From the NCBI GenBank assembly GCA_940337035.1, contig CALNHX010002703.1, positions 1 to 64,000 on the forward strand: a stretch of DNA of 64,000 nucleotides, in the 5' to 3' direction. The DNA comes from Agriotes lineatus (taxonomy: Eukaryota > Arthropoda > Insecta > Coleoptera > Elateridae). Both the position numbers and the translations under genes were made by a program. Below are positions 51,300-64,000 of the stretch, in pieces (position 1 is the stretch's first letter; the number at the start of each line of letters is the position of its first letter). Below the pieces are notes generated by a model. That model made no database searches. It was not told the origin of the DNA and saw nothing but the letters and a program-made list of their open reading frames with translations.

Positions 51300-54200
51300 A
51301 TCATGGTTTGTTTTTCCAATGAACAACTACAGACAGAACGTAAATCACTACAGACCACCTGACTAGTAACGTTTGTGGATTTAATGCTCTAATATTGCAT
51401 GCAAACACATATTTGACATTTTTGAACATTGCCGTTCGTGGTATAGTTTTGAAATCGCTTGTTGTGCCAATTTTCTTACGTGCAACACTTTATCTCCTTT
51501 ACATCAACAAGAGTTCTATTAAAAGCTAAGTAACTTACTTTCGAATTGTTTCGAGTAAACAGCTTTCTATAATATTTTAATTATTTAATATGTGGCACGC
51601 CACTGCGACTATCAGATTATAATTTTATAAACATTGCTACCAACAATGTTAAATGGGTTGCCTAAATTACGTGGTCACGTGGTCGTCAATCCTTTGCGAT
51701 GTCTCTGTACTACGAAGTGAATCTAAAATTATTTTATTTAAGTTGCGCAAATATAGAAACTCAAGCGTTAGATATAATTTATAATATTAGCAAATATTCA
51801 AAACTAAAAAATCAGTTTTAAATAATTTTTAGTTTATGTGTAATTCCAAACTACAGTTGAAATTCCACAATTTAAAGAATTGTATGCTAGTAATCTAGTT
51901 ACGTATACTAAATCTATTCGACAAAGTAATCATTTTTTTAAATCCCGATACCTGTATTCTGCGGGCAGGAATGATTTCATGTGTCCTCGAACTGTATAAC
52001 TCGAAAGAATGGAAAAGGAATTTCGTTCCTTGCTTTTTGATAACTTATTACATTACTTACAAAAGCATATAGCAGTATTTTAAGTGACTTACCTGAACAC
52101 GAGCCTGGTAAAATATTCCACATTTAAAATACTTCGTAAACTCTTACTCTACAATCTGTGTACAAAAAAAATACAATAATATGCATTCCCGGCACGACTC
52201 GTCGCTCCATCCACCTTTTTAATTCGCTCTCACGCACAAATAACCATAATTCCACCTTGCGGTTGAATTCCAGCATTGCCATCACTAAATAGTTCCAATA
52301 AAGCGCAAAAAGGTACGAAGTACTGCATGCTTTTATTACGCATGCAACAGGTCTTAATTGATTTTACCATAAAAGGCAACACTACAGGTAGACAGTTACG
52401 ACAGCGAGGGCATTGGTTTCTAAATGGATATAAGCTTGACACGAAGACGATTACTACATAGGAACGCTCACTCCAGGAAATTTTAATTGTTCAAAATGTC
52501 CTCATTACTGTGCATCCTCTTTTTGTCTAATATAAAACGCTTTCACTCGAACCAGTTTCTTAGGTTTCTATATGGTTTCCTTAGGCGTAACGTAGGTTTT
52601 CCAAACATGCAATGAAGGATTGTTCTTTAACAATTTATTATGTCGTCGTATTTATTTGTCCATTAACGAGAAAAGCAATCATTTTTCTTTCTTTCGTAAT
52701 TAACGCTCGTTAACACTTTTGGGATTTTGGCCATCATTCATCATTTGTGTCATACGGTCATAGTATAGCTATACTTAGTCGCTTCTGTAATTTATAAAAC
52801 AAAGCCACAGCTGACAGTGCCAGAATAATTGCTATTTCGCAAGTAGTTTGGAGTATATCTATATTTTTTTACGAATATAAAACAATCTTTCTAATTTCGA
52901 TATGTAATTGATTAATTACCTTATATATATATATTAAACAAAACAACAATTCACAACTTTTAGTCACGAGTGCAATGTACAGATCTGCTTCTTGCTACTG
53001 ATGTTTCATAGGAAATATCAAATCAGCCACGCTTTATTATTTTCTTTGAAAAATGTGTGAAATATTTGTGGTTCTAGCAATTTTATTAAATAGTCTCATA
53101 AGAAGCATGTTATAGTAATTTAAGATGATCAAGCTGATGACAAAGAATTGTATCCAATACCTCTCAATAAATGCCCCATAACTATAGCGATTTTAATAAT
53201 CGCTATATTAATATCACACATAGGTGATGTGATTACCACAACTCAACTAGTGATTTTTCGTGTACGCAATAATGTGTAATGTCATCTGTGTTCTGATGTC
53301 ACCTGGCAACCGAAACGGTTAAAACGCAGAGGTACCTACTGTGATAGCAAACAGAATTGTTGGTTTTCATGCTTTTTCTGAGTTTATTGTGAGGTTTCGA
53401 TAAAATGTTGAACTGCAAACGTAGTGTGTTGTATTACTCAAACCAGAAAATTACCCCACATGGCCTACGGATTCGTGGGCTAAACTTTTTCTCTAGTGGG
53501 TAATATCCACATAACACTACTTGTATAGTAAATAACTATTACTGCACTGTATGTAATATTTTGAAGAAAATTTCAGTTTTCCACAAAACTCTGTGTAGAA
53601 TTAGCATAGTACAAGCTACTAGATCCACATTTCTCTCATATTCGTAATCTACTTGATATTAAAACATCTTTTGCAATACTTCATTTGGTCAAAAAACCTA
53701 TTTAGGTATCAGGCTAAATTCATAGATTCCGTGAAGTGATTATATCGGATAAAAGCCGATGTCCTGGTACGTTTGTTAGCGATAAAGATGGATTTTGTGT
53801 GATTACGACAAGTACGAGTACTTACCTGCTCGTTAAAGCCATTGCGACAATAAATATTATACGATCAACATAGAATTCAAGATAAATCACTGCACGCAGC
53901 AATATATAAACTGTTTACACCATAAAATAAAAATTAGCTGTATGACAGCACTAAAACAAGTTGCGGTGGTGTCGTATCATATTTATCGCCCGTCTTTATG
54001 TTCATGTACTGCAAGTAAAGTCTTACGTGTGATTACGGATATAAATTGTCTTTTAACGATTCCTTGTAATGGTATGCAGGTAACCGAAGAGCAGAAATTC
54101 ACAGGTTCAGCGTGCATGCATGGCGTGAGTTATTGTCAATATTTATTGTTTCACATGTTTGAGTATACAAGTAATTTATTTTCACCTGAACTTTTCTTCT

Positions 54201-54497
54201 TTTTATTATGATGCAAAAATATCCATGGCTATTTGTCCAACTTACGGTACGTAATATGATTATTTTTAAATTGGTATGTTTAAATAGAAAAAGTTCTTTA
54301 GAATCTGTTCCTAGTTTAAACCACCAACTTTATTATTATCCATTTTAAGCAAATATTTTCAGTATGCTACCGTTATCTAGGTCTAGGTGTTAAGGTGCTC
54401 AATAACTTTTTCATTCTTTGGCGGCAGTCTCGGGTTCGAGTCTTGTCAGTGATTTTGCACTAATATCTCTGCGTTTCCGCAGGTATACTGCTAACTG
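51300..54497. other. No recognised gene
   Basis: About 3.2 kb of AT-rich sequence. Only a small hairpin (atagcgatt mirrored, 53184-53206) and short open frames such as 53942-54211 (89 codons, unlike any protein I know) stand out. Confidence 0.45.
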
Positions 54498-54499
54498 TA

Positions 54500-55055
54500 T
54501 ACGAGGTATGTCCGGAAAATTCCCGAACTTATTAGCGCATATTTTTAAATGAGCGTTTTTCAAGAGCAACGCATTTGTGTGAAATTTGATTTCAAATTGG
54601 GAAAGTTCCAATTATTGGGAGGCATATGTTTATAGCTACGACGTTGAAACAAAAGCTCCACCGTCAAAGTAGCCGTCAAAAGGGTCCCATGACCCAAAAA
54701 CAAACGAGACAAGTGCGGTCAAATGTTAAAGTTATGCTGACGTTTTTTTTCCGATTCTCATGGTGTTAGCATGAGTTGAAAAACTAACATTGGACTAGAA
54801 ATATTGTCTTGAAGTAAGGCAATCAACGTCTTCGTAAGGCTGTTAGAAAGACGAAATCGCTATGAGAACTGCGCAGCAGCCCGAAAGGAACGTTTCAGAC
54901 TTTCAGAAAAGGTTTCAAAGAATAGAAGAAACGATGGCAGCGATGTGTACAGAGTGGAGGGGAGTACTTTGAAGGTTACAAGCTCGAATAGCTTTTAAGT
55001 TAGGCGAAACCGAGTATATTTAAAAAGTTCAGGAATTTACCGGACCGACCTCGTA
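54500..55055 (+). mobile_element. Mariner-like element, internally deleted
   Basis: Inverted ends TACGAGGT.....CCGG.AAATTC (54500 and mirrored to 55055) with TA flanks at 54498-54499 and 55056-55057. Near 54950-54990 the plus strand reads RWQRCVQSGGEYFEGYKLE, the typical mariner transposase C-terminus, followed by the right end. The rest of the transposase is gone or unreadable. 556 bp. Confidence 0.8.
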
Positions 55056-55057
55056 TA

Positions 55058-56047
55058 CTAACTACCCAAATAAGGGCAAAAATAATACTTTCCATTGAGA
55101 GCTAGGTTAAACCTAGCTATACAGCTCCGATTTGCCGGTGTAGTGATACAATCTGACTCAGAACAGGCTGATGACATAAAAGCAGAGAAAAATAGCTTAT
55201 TTCAGAATAACGTTAACATACAAAAAATAGGATTATTTATTTTTCACTCAACAAACTGTAACATTATCTTTTTCGTGTACCCTGTTATTCACACAAATGT
55301 TATCTTGTATATTCTTACTATTGATTATTTTTCAAAGCAAGTCATATTCACTCATTTATCCTTAAAAAATTGTAAACTGCGAAGGAACAAGGAATAGAAT
55401 TAATGACGGAAGTATTAATATAACTCGTTAAAAGAACATCCTGTATTTTAGGAAAAATATTAATTTGTAGAACCCCGCGGCAGTGCGTTTCACGCGCGAA
55501 ATAGCTTCCCCATTTCGGGGGCGATTCCTTCTTTAACCACACACCAGACACAACCACCCGAGGTATTACGAAATTTAATTTACTAAATTTCATTATGCGC
55601 AAACTTGCAACTTCTGCGTGAAGTATAACGTTGGCTTTCTTTTTTATTTAATAAGCGACGTGAAGGATCTTCCCTTTTATTTAATATTTTTGCTTGCAAT
55701 AATAAAGTTTTTTGGCAGTTTGAGATGGAAGTTAACAAAAAACTGAAATTTCCTAATTCTCTCACTTTTAGCATACCCTGTGGGACATTTATCAATATTT
55801 AAATCTTATATGAGTTTTGCAGTCATATCTTAGAAGCTTCGAAAGCTTTTTGTATTATAAAGGGTATTGTTACTTTATCAAATGTATCCTGGAGCAGTAC
55901 CGAGTGCATATCAATTGTACTTACACATTTTCGAGTGTAAGCACATAAATATCGGGCGACAATGAGACCACGGCATGCCTCTATCTTTTTATTTATGAAC
56001 GGATTTCTATGAAGCCGTTATAAGGATATTAAACATAATTTTGCATT
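55058..56047. other. No recognised feature
   Basis: AT-rich with short open frames on both strands. Nothing assignable. Confidence 0.5.
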
Positions 56048-57123
56048 GACATATAGATATGTATATTCAAAATGGCCGACTTTCGGTTTCACCGGAAACG
56101 CCATTAACTTTCTGATTTTTTAAATAGATCCCTCGATATACTAGATCTAGATTTTTCGACTCAAATTACCTACGACAATAGTAGATAAACAGTAGGTGTT
56201 CTGGACCAAGAAGTAACGTCATTTTGTTAGGTTATGTTACAAATTCTGGAACTGGATAGCATGGGCATCCGAAGCGTGACCTTGTCATGTCTTTCAAGAT
56301 CATGAAGAGGTGGTGAAGGATGTCAGCAATGACTAGAAGACCGCAGAAGACGGGAAGTTGCCGAAGAAGTCGAGTGGTAGACGTGTCGGCAATGCCCAGA
56401 AGGTATAACCCAGCAGCCCCCCGGTTCCAACCCCGCCGGCTCCACTTCCGGTTATACCTTCTGAGCACCGACACCACCACCACTCGATTTCTTCGGCCTT
56501 CTGGTCATTTCTGACACCCCCCCCCCCCCACCTCTTCCTGACCCCGACAGACATGACAAAGCACGCTTAGAATAGACTTGCCATCCAATTCCAGAATTTG
56601 TAACATAACCTAACAAAATGACGTTATTTCCTAGCCCAGAACACCTACTGTTTATCTACTGCCAGTATTGCCAAATTTGCTTAGGTATCACACAAATTTT
56701 TTTTACAAATCTATTAAATAAACATTTTTTAGTTTTAAATAAAGTTAAAATAGTGTATCATGCATATAGTTAAATTGGTAATTAAATTTGATATATAATG
56801 GCAAGATGGCGCATAGTAGCTGCCATTTAAAAATAGTGACTTCTTCTTTAACAAGTATTATTTTATCATGAAGTACTTGTTATTGATCTAACCGATGAAA
56901 TAGCTATTATTATTCTGAGTTACTAGAGTCAGAACAGATTTTCTCCATGTCTATGGTAAAAAAATGAAAACACAGTTTCTCTCGTTTGGAAGAATGAATG
57001 TTGAGTAATTTGAGTCGTCAATTTTGAAAAACACACAATACACAGATCCATTTCAAAAATCAAAGTTAATGGCACTTTCGGTGAAACCAGAAGTTGACCA
57101 TTTTGACTTTATCTATATATGAC
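56048..57123. repeat. Inverted-repeat element with a second foldback nested in it
   Basis: Outer arms of about 130 bp (about 56048-56175 and 57005-57123) mirror each other; shared blocks are tcaaaatgg.c.act, ggtttcaccg.aa, gccattaacttt and cgactcaaatta. Nested inside is the foldback at 56180-56661. The outer unit has no gene. Its ends are near catatagata but the exact limits are uncertain. Confidence 0.7.
56180..56661. repeat. Nested foldback with GC-rich palindromic core
   Basis: Arms share agtagataaacagtaggtgt (56180 and mirrored to about 56661) and continue through aagtaacgtcattttgttag and ggttatgttacaaattctgg. The centre is itself palindromic and GC-rich (ccgaagaagtcgagtggt, ggtataacc, cttctggtcatt) and holds a 14-15 C homopolymer at about 56516-56530. 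The arms are very similar, suggesting youth. Confidence 0.75.
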
Positions 57124-57584
57124 TATAATTATGTCTAGTATCCTTGTACCAAATTGATTTATAAAAGGTTACTTCATATTTTCAATTTCCATATGTATAC
57201 ATGTAGCTTTTGGATTTAGAAAAAATTTACAATAATTTTTAAACGCAAAATGATTACTAGTTATTTTGGAAATTATTATATTTTGAAAAGAAAAGGTCCC
57301 TTCGGCTTTACTTTACATTTTTCTGAAAAATAGTTTTTAAAATCTTTCTGATTACTGTTATTTCTTTTTCTTGAGAACATGTTTGTGTGGGTATAATCAC
57401 TGCATTCGGTACTACCAAACCAATCATGTAATATTAAATACCCAGTTAGCCACATAAAATAAATCAACGTTATTTCTTACAAAAGAAATGAATTTAAATA
57501 CAAAACATGCGAATAAAAAGAAAAAGACTACATTGAATGCGCTTTTCCATGTACACACACATTCTGATGGCTTAATTTAACTGG

Positions 57585-57647
57585 TTGCCGGCACAGTTAA
57601 CCGACAAACCGAATAGTGGGCTTCCGGTTAGTCGAGAGTCTACTATA
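57585..57647 (-). repeat. Single pogo/Tigger-like transposon end
   Basis: Read on the minus strand, TAGTAGACTCTCGACTAACC begins at about 57646 and resembles the ends of pogo/Tigger-type elements (known form CAGTAGACTCTCG..AA.CCG). No partner end was found, so it is a remnant. Confidence 0.45.
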
Positions 57648-58430
57648 TACAATTACATGATTAAATTCATACATAACCTGGAATTATTTTCGCATTATTG
57701 TTAAGTCTTAGCCAATAGCTTCTCTTTGCTAATATTCATTTTTCGACCAGAATTTTCAGCTCATCATAGTCTGATAGAATTTCAACGGTTTCATCAACAT
57801 GCTTATACGATTCATAACTACGTTTACCACCAAATGAAATATCTCCATCCCACCCATCAAGCACTCCGCATGATATATTCTCTGTACTTGTTGAACTATA
57901 GTGGCGATAATACATAAATACCTGACGATGATTTACTTCAGTTGTAAACTGCTCAGGAATTGTGTTATCTACTTTTACCTTGGCTGTATTAGTTGAATAT
58001 ATATTTTTATTTTTTATTTTATTTTATTTTATATATTTTGTACGAAGCCAACAGCCGTTAGGCCAATTATAGGCGTCGCTGTACATTTATTCTCAGGCAT
58101 ATGAGGTTACTATTTTTGTAAAACATCCCATAGATTTTTCCATTTAGCCGTTGTGGCAGGGGTTTTGGTGGCTTCATCTCTGTGGACTTAGATTATCATA
58201 TATTTTTGGATTCAGCACAATATTAACATCATTTAGCCATGATACTTTCAGTTGCAGTGTAGCTAATGGCCGCCACCATGGAAAAATGGACGCGGATACC
58301 AGTACTTTTGGCGGTTTTTTATATTTTCTCATCAACAGTAGCTTCAATGCAACATTTGTACTGAACAAAAATTAAATAACATAAATTATATTCAGTAGCA
58401 TGTTTGATAGAGCCATTAGTTTTCGAGATA

Positions 58431-58608
58431 CAGTAAAACCTCTCTTAACCTACACTTCTCTATAGCGGACACCTCTACACAACGGACGGTTGTATTATAC
58501 ATAACAGTTAGGGAATATATGGTAAAAACACCTCTGAATAACGGATACCTCTGTATAACTGACAGTTTCAAATTCCCCATGGGTATCCACTATGGAGAAG
58601 TTTCCCTG
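58431..58608. mobile_element. Pogo-like MITE (178 bp)
   Basis: Ends CAGTAAAACCTCT and mirrored AGAAGTTTCCCTG, flanked by TA at 58429-58430 and 58609-58610. The interior repeats of cacctct and aacggac are typical of pogo/Tigger-type termini. It is followed by a TAA microsatellite at 58611-58630. Confidence 0.65.
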
Positions 58609-58634
58609 TATTAATAATAATAATAATAATACAA

Positions 58635-59627
58635 AATTTATTGTGCAATACAAAAAGCATACACAAAGCCTATTTTGTATTATCCGATGCACTATTCTCT
58701 AATTTATTCAATTTCCAGGTATTTTCCTTGGTATGCTTCATTTTACTGTGTTTTTCTGTTTACATGATCTCCTTTGACAATGATTCAGGTATTGGTTTCT
58801 CTGCTTTCAACCATTCAAATCTTTGCCAGGCAGAATAATACAACAATCCGCATCCTCCTCTCCAAGAATAGATATAATCTTTAATACATAGCAACAAGTG
58901 TCGATAACAATGAGCTGTTGGTCATTATATAAAAGCACTGCTGCCCAGTCAACCCGAAAACTGAAACGTTTTCTTTGCAAATAATGTCAAAATGTGTTGT
59001 AAGGAAGTGTGGAGAGCACTGGTCGAAATGCATTCACGTATTGGGTGCGATGCAGTAGGTGCTTGTGCAGGCTAGAGAGTTTTCAACCTATAAAATAATG
59101 AATCAAATTTTTGAATGCAAAGATGCCACCAGCAGTTGGTATTGAAGCTTGAGACGTTTGTTTGACAGCTCTACTATGGAAATCAAAAGTTCATCGACAT
59201 AACTTAATTGCGCTAGATCATTCTTTCTGTTAAAAAGGGGTCAGTGGAATCTCCATCCATGCTAATACGCTTTATTAATATACAAGAACGAAGAACTACC
59301 AGACTCTCGTTTGAAAGTAATGTTTATAGACCGACCCCGATGTTCCAGGCTTAGAACAACATGGTTGCATTTCTGGAACAAATAGTGACGGAAGAGCTTG
59401 TCTGGAAGTACAGTGGATGACTGTCCTTCTGGTTCTGAAGCTATTTAGGAACGTCATGCGATCATGTTGGTGTATTTATAATAACCCCAGATGTACAGAC
59501 ATGTGCAAAATACAGAACTGTCTGACTATGAAGAAGTCAGTGTATTGAACACGGGAATGTTCACTAATGACGACAGCAGTGCAAATGACGACTGAGATAT
59601 TAAAATGTTTTAGAGTTCATAAGACTG

Positions 59628-59670
<43 letters not shown>

Positions 59671-60247
59671 CATAAATATGTGTGCCTTATTAATATTTCA
59701 AATAAATTGTAAACCTTTCAATTTAAAAGTACACCTTTCTTGCTCCAAATTTCAGGACATGATCAATAAATGAACACCTTGGATCATTATGAATTCAAAA
59801 CGGTAGATACGTTTATCATCAAGTTCGCAGAGATTAAACCGAAAGCCTTTTTGGATCCTGGCGCAACGACTAATTGTACAGAATTGATAGCCTTTTGCAA
59901 GGTAATGAAGCTTAGATATACTTTGACTAACATATATTCACGTGTGGTTTGTCTGGTATGAATCTAATTTGTTCGTAGAAGGTAGTTTTTCAGCCTGTCA
60001 TATGGTAAAAAGTTCTGTTGTAGCTATCTTCAGTTGGCGAACCTTCCTTTAAGAAACTGAAGATGCCTAGCATTATGTCGACATTGAATTCGCCCATAGC
60101 TAATAAAAAAAGGGCTAGTAGGGGGGTATCATTGAAGCCAGGTGCGCTTTGGTTTACCAATCTTTGATAGATTTTTCCACTTCAGCTACCGATTATTTCA
60201 TTCAAAATTATTATAGATAATAACGATACAAGTTTGATTATGAGCAT
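58635..60247. other. No recognised gene; ATT microsatellite
   Basis: Unassigned sequence with an ATT array at 59628-59669. A 63-codon frame at 59770-59961 contains AFLDPGATTNCTELIAFC, faintly like a retroviral-type protease context, but it is too short to call. 58900-59500 is somewhat less AT-rich but unreadable. Confidence 0.4.
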
Positions 60248-60454
60248 CTTAACGAAACGAGTCTGATTGTCAAAACGAGGCGGTGAGTTTTGCTGCAGTC
60301 AATCGAGTCTCGTTAAGTGCCATAAGCAAAGGTGTATTGTTAAATATTTTATCTTCATCAATAAATTCTGGTTTAATGTAGTATTTTGTTATATAAAAAA
60401 AGTGCGGTAATATTCATTACCGTACTGAGTGCGGTAACAGCCATTGCCGCACTC
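60248..60454. repeat. Cluster of hairpins
   Basis: cttaacgaaacgagtctgattg (60248) is mirrored, with a gap, at 60300-60317, with an inner caaaac/gttttg pair. Then gtgcggtaat/attaccgtac (60402-60425) and gagtgcgg/ccgcactc (60427-60454) form two more hairpins. Likely a small foldback relic. Confidence 0.55.
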
Positions 60455-63400
60455 GGTGCGGTAATGAAACTAAAATGAATTTGGTTAATAGTCTATAACA
60501 ACACGGACGAAGATAAAAATATATACAATATAATTACGTTGGGCTGATGATATGAAGTTTTTTGAGTGGGGGAGATTTAATCCTATTAATGAGATTCAAT
60601 GTCATGGATTTGTCCGTTTTTCTCGTTTACAAAGTTATTTTATTATTTTGTTTAATTGTGTTAGTGCATGGTTTCTATCGATTAACGAAAATGATGAGAT
60701 GGCGTCTAGTGCAACTACAGAACCGAAGCGTAATACAAAATCGTAAAATGTGGCTTTCTATTTACAGGTTGTTCTATAAGATGATAAAAAAACGCGTGGT
60801 GAGAAAGCTATGCGTTAAGAACTGTGATTTAAAAAACGAATTGTATAAATCGGTGAAGTAGAAGCCCGAAACGAACTCCACGAAGAAAATGGCTTGTGTT
60901 TTAAATATACATATAGCTTTGGATAAATTGCTATATATCAGTTAATTAACTGGGAGTCTCAAGTACTAATTCGTATTAGGAGGGCTAATAGGGGTGGAGC
61001 AATTAGCAAACAATCATCGAATACGTGTACCATAATTATTGCCTAACTTCATGCCTATATATCACAATACAGCGTCGCATTTCCAGACACGCTGTTATCT
61101 ATGCATGGGGAAGTCCCCGAGGTTAATTGCCTTTATTAGAGGCACGCACCGCCTTAATTGCGTGAAAAGTAGCAATACGAATGCGAGCACCTCGAAGACA
61201 ATGACCCCCTTCCATAAATTGCCTTAGGCATAAAATGTGCATTGCCGAACGCCAATTTGCTTCGAAACTCGTTAACGGCAACCAAACGCAGGCACTTCGA
61301 AGTGTTCAAGAACCAATGAAAGAGCTAAATGTCGTACTACAAAATCCACATTGCGTGCCGATGCCGATATTGAGAGTATTTCAGCGAGAGGCATTCCAAA
61401 TAAAAGACCAGATGAATTCTGATATATCGAGCTATTAACGCAAGTCTTGCTGATACACAGTCTTACCACCTGCACAAGTGTGTAGCTATTTAAAAATCGA
61501 CAAAAATGTTAGGTTAATTACACGAACCATGCTCCTTTTCAGCTTGTGCTAAATATTTGATCAGAATGCAATATTTTAACAGAAAAGGCAGTTATATAGC
61601 AGCTGTAATTAGTTACTAATTTATATTATTAATTAATCATACATTTTTTGAGCCAATTTCTCCGACAATCATAGCTGCAACTGTATTACTTTAAAAGTTT
61701 TAATATGTTAGCTCCAGTTTTCTTATAGGTGAAAAGGTGTCCCAAGGGTGTTTCTTTTATTCAGCTCTATTCAGGAACTTTCTCGCTGGCAGGCAACTTT
61801 GTCGAACAACGGTGGTGGATTTTAAGTAAACAAGAAGGCATCCCAATATTATCTATTGAGGTTTTGCTCGTGAAAGGCATAATAAACAATACAATCGAAA
61901 CTTCAGCAAGCATAATAGTACCCTCTGTATTTATTTGTTTAAATTACAAGTGACACTAATATCCATTATATTGGTCGGTTCTTTATCAACAATAAATCTA
62001 TAGTATTTAAAACACAAGTAATTGTCGTCAAATTGGTTTGCAAATTCTACCGTACCAATTTTTATCATTTTTTAAATTAACACAGATTTGTTATCTCGCG
62101 TTCTTTCATTTCACGGGACAATTTTTATTAAATGGAATGTTAATTATATTGGAATTTTGTAATACGCTTCGGTTCCATAGTTACACTTGGCCCTGTTAAA
62201 GAAAAATCGGTGGTCAAGTTTGAAAATTAATGTAGGTGATAATTGTATAATCAGTAGATTTAGTGGCAACTGAATTCAGTATGAACGCTGTATGAAAAAT
62301 GAAGAGCATTTTGTATAGGGTTAACAAAATAGATAGCATGTACCAGTTTCCATATAGAAATATAAGTTTGTGCTTCAATCAATACTTTTACTTTATTTTT
62401 TGAGTAAATCAGAACGTTATAAATTTTTTGACAGCTTTAATAATATAGTTTTATCAAACACATTTGTACTAGTGTATTATTCGTTATGTATTAAGTTGTT
62501 CTAAAAAAATTAATAACTCCTTTCAGTGTAGAGGTCTAATCCCTTAATGTATGTATTTATATGAAATGCAAAATAGAGTCGGTGTACTCGCGATGTATAC
62601 CATGTTGGACAGATGAAGTCGTACAAAATGCAATCGTTTGCTTTTCTTGAATGGTCACGACTTTCAATACTTTGCTAATAACTGCAGTATTTCACGGTAA
62701 ATGCACCTGTCAAAATGATAAACTAAAGATATGCTGTTTGGAGAAGACTACATTCCGTTCCGCATGGTATGTTCAACTAAGAACTAATGCAAATGTGTAA
62801 GCGAATGGTACAAATAACTACCGATTTAAATGTAATATTTCGCACTTGGCAAAGCACTTTCTTTTCGGTACATCAATCTTAGTTGTTTACATTTACTAGA
62901 CGAACGCAAATAATTTATCGAACTCCAGACTGCCCCGCTGGGAAGTAAATTTTATAAGATCGGAAACTTTTGTTGTCAATAACTGATGTTTGGCCAGCAC
63001 AAAGCCCTTGTAAAAGTCGATCGTCCTATTGAGGACCTTAAAATATGATAACAGCTTGTCAGAGCTCGTCCTATTTTGGATTAAAGCTGCAAGGAATGTA
63101 GAACCTGGTCTATATCGTTTGCATTTTTGTAAATGTAGATGATTTCTGCAATTTCCAGAATGTATGGATAAATACATATACCAGGTGTTTTACTAATTTC
63201 TGTATCACTAAAAAATGACTAGAACACTGTATTTAAACGGAAGCTTCTACAAAATATAAAAATAATTAATAGCAATAGCAACTGGCATTGGATTCCTCAG
63301 TTTCAATTTAGTTCAATAAGCGGTGATGTGTTCATTTCCCTAACCAAGGTCGGCGATGTAAACAAAGTGTTCAGTGCCATGCTTCATGCCAATTGTAATT

Positions 63401-64000
63401 CGAAATTGTAATAGCTAGAACGGGAACTGATTCCAACTCAATTAAACTAGTAGAATTTATCAAATAATCACAAAATCGACAATCAACAGCGAGAAATCGT
63501 TTCATAAATCACAGTTAATTGAAAAAGGAGCACCTATTCTCTCTAAATTTAAACTCGGTAGCTCTATGCAGTAAGCAATTGAAACAAGAGAGAGTAAATT
63601 TAATTGCGAGCTCGATCGATTCTAGTATGACGCTTTACAAAGTATTGGAACGTTTATATGTCAATTTGCTTACTTGTAATTTAACATTAACTGAATGTTT
63701 CCATTAACTAGAAAATTCTTAATATTCAATTGCGTTGTATTACAAGCAAAATTACGATTTAATGATTAAAAATGATTTTTTATTCTAGTTCCTAGTGGAT
63801 ACTACATCACTTAAAATACATTCAACTTCTCAGTGGGTTAAATGTGCTAATGAGATTACATAGTATTTATTCTGTACAAAACTCCAATAAATTTGGAGTA
63901 TAAAGTATCCACTATCGCTTGGCATTGCAATATCTAGTAGATTTAGTCGTTGTAGAAAGTTCCGCTATATGTGTGTTTTCCTATTATCAGTTGCTTATAT
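60455..64000. other. No recognised gene to the window end
   Basis: Mostly AT-rich. A 99-codon frame at 60562-60861 (MSGGDLILLMRFNVMDLSVF..., one hydrophobic segment then a basic tail) is open but unlike anything I know and may be chance. 61040-61430 is less AT-rich, with overlapping short frames of no known family. No tRNA, LTR or transposon end was identified beyond 60500. Confidence 0.4.

Noticed and set aside
59770..59961. A retroviral-type aspartic protease fragment (LDPGATTN)
   Set aside because: Only a few residues resemble the motif, the active-site pattern D(T/S)G is not met, and there is no neighbouring RT or integrase.
60562..60861. A 99-codon candidate small gene
   Set aside because: No recognisable family, overlapping alternative frame, and AT-rich context; cannot be distinguished from a chance frame.

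Overview
The window looks like a stretch of an AT-rich arthropod nuclear genome, most likely an insect. A beetle is a reasonable guess, but nothing here proves it. There are no operons and no prokaryotic signals. I found no intact host gene. Almost everything I can recognise is mobile DNA: RTE-type and Jockey/I-type LINEs, two Ty3/gypsy LTR retrotransposons, a Penelope-like element, hAT and Tc1/mariner/pogo-type DNA transposons, and many foldback (MITE-like) elements. The one candidate host sequence is a broken protein-coding fragment around 10.3-10.9 kb on the minus strand.

Layout. 0-2 kb: an RTE LINE remnant (minus strand) interrupted by a small MITE and by a hAT element with a perfect 8-bp target duplication. 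3-6 kb: a 5'-truncated Jockey/CR1-like LINE. 6-9.1 kb: further LINE fragments and a dispersed repeat. 9.1-9.7 kb: an internally deleted mariner-like element. 10-15 kb: the host-like pseudogene and foldback DNA. 15.4-16 kb: a second copy of the dispersed repeat, carrying a long GTCTGTCTGTGT array. 16.0-22.9 kb: gypsy element 1 (minus strand; unequal LTRs; integrase core deleted). 24.2-28.9 kb: gypsy element 2 (plus strand; two 572-bp LTRs with one difference seen; gag joined to six tandem 249-bp units; reverse transcriptase missing). 28.9-33 kb: a long foldback, then a Penelope-like element interrupted by a Tc1-like transposon that is itself interrupted by another foldback. 34.6-36 kb: a deleted hAT transposon, followed by a mariner-type MITE.

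37.5-46.5 kb holds the most unusual object, a roughly 9-kb mosaic inverted repeat. A 2-kb unique centre carries two divergently transcribed open genes (255 and 351 codons). Both run outward into near-identical inverted arms, so their last 20 residues are the same. The outer arms end at two different tRNA-like sequences. One inner arm carries a 145-bp minisatellite that the other lacks. I could not assign it to a named transposon class.

46.5-50.6 kb: a foldback MITE, a tRNA-like stretch and an essentially full-length RTE LINE with a 12-bp target duplication and one frameshift between endonuclease and reverse transcriptase. 51-64 kb: mostly unassigned AT-rich DNA with scattered MITEs (mariner-type, pogo-type and nested foldbacks) and microsatellites.

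The genes do not form a host pathway. They are parts of separate selfish elements inserted into one another, and the nesting gives a relative order of insertion. Many copies carry stops, frameshifts or deletions. The youngest-looking are gypsy 2, the RTE copy at 47-50 kb and the inner arms of the 9-kb inverted repeat.
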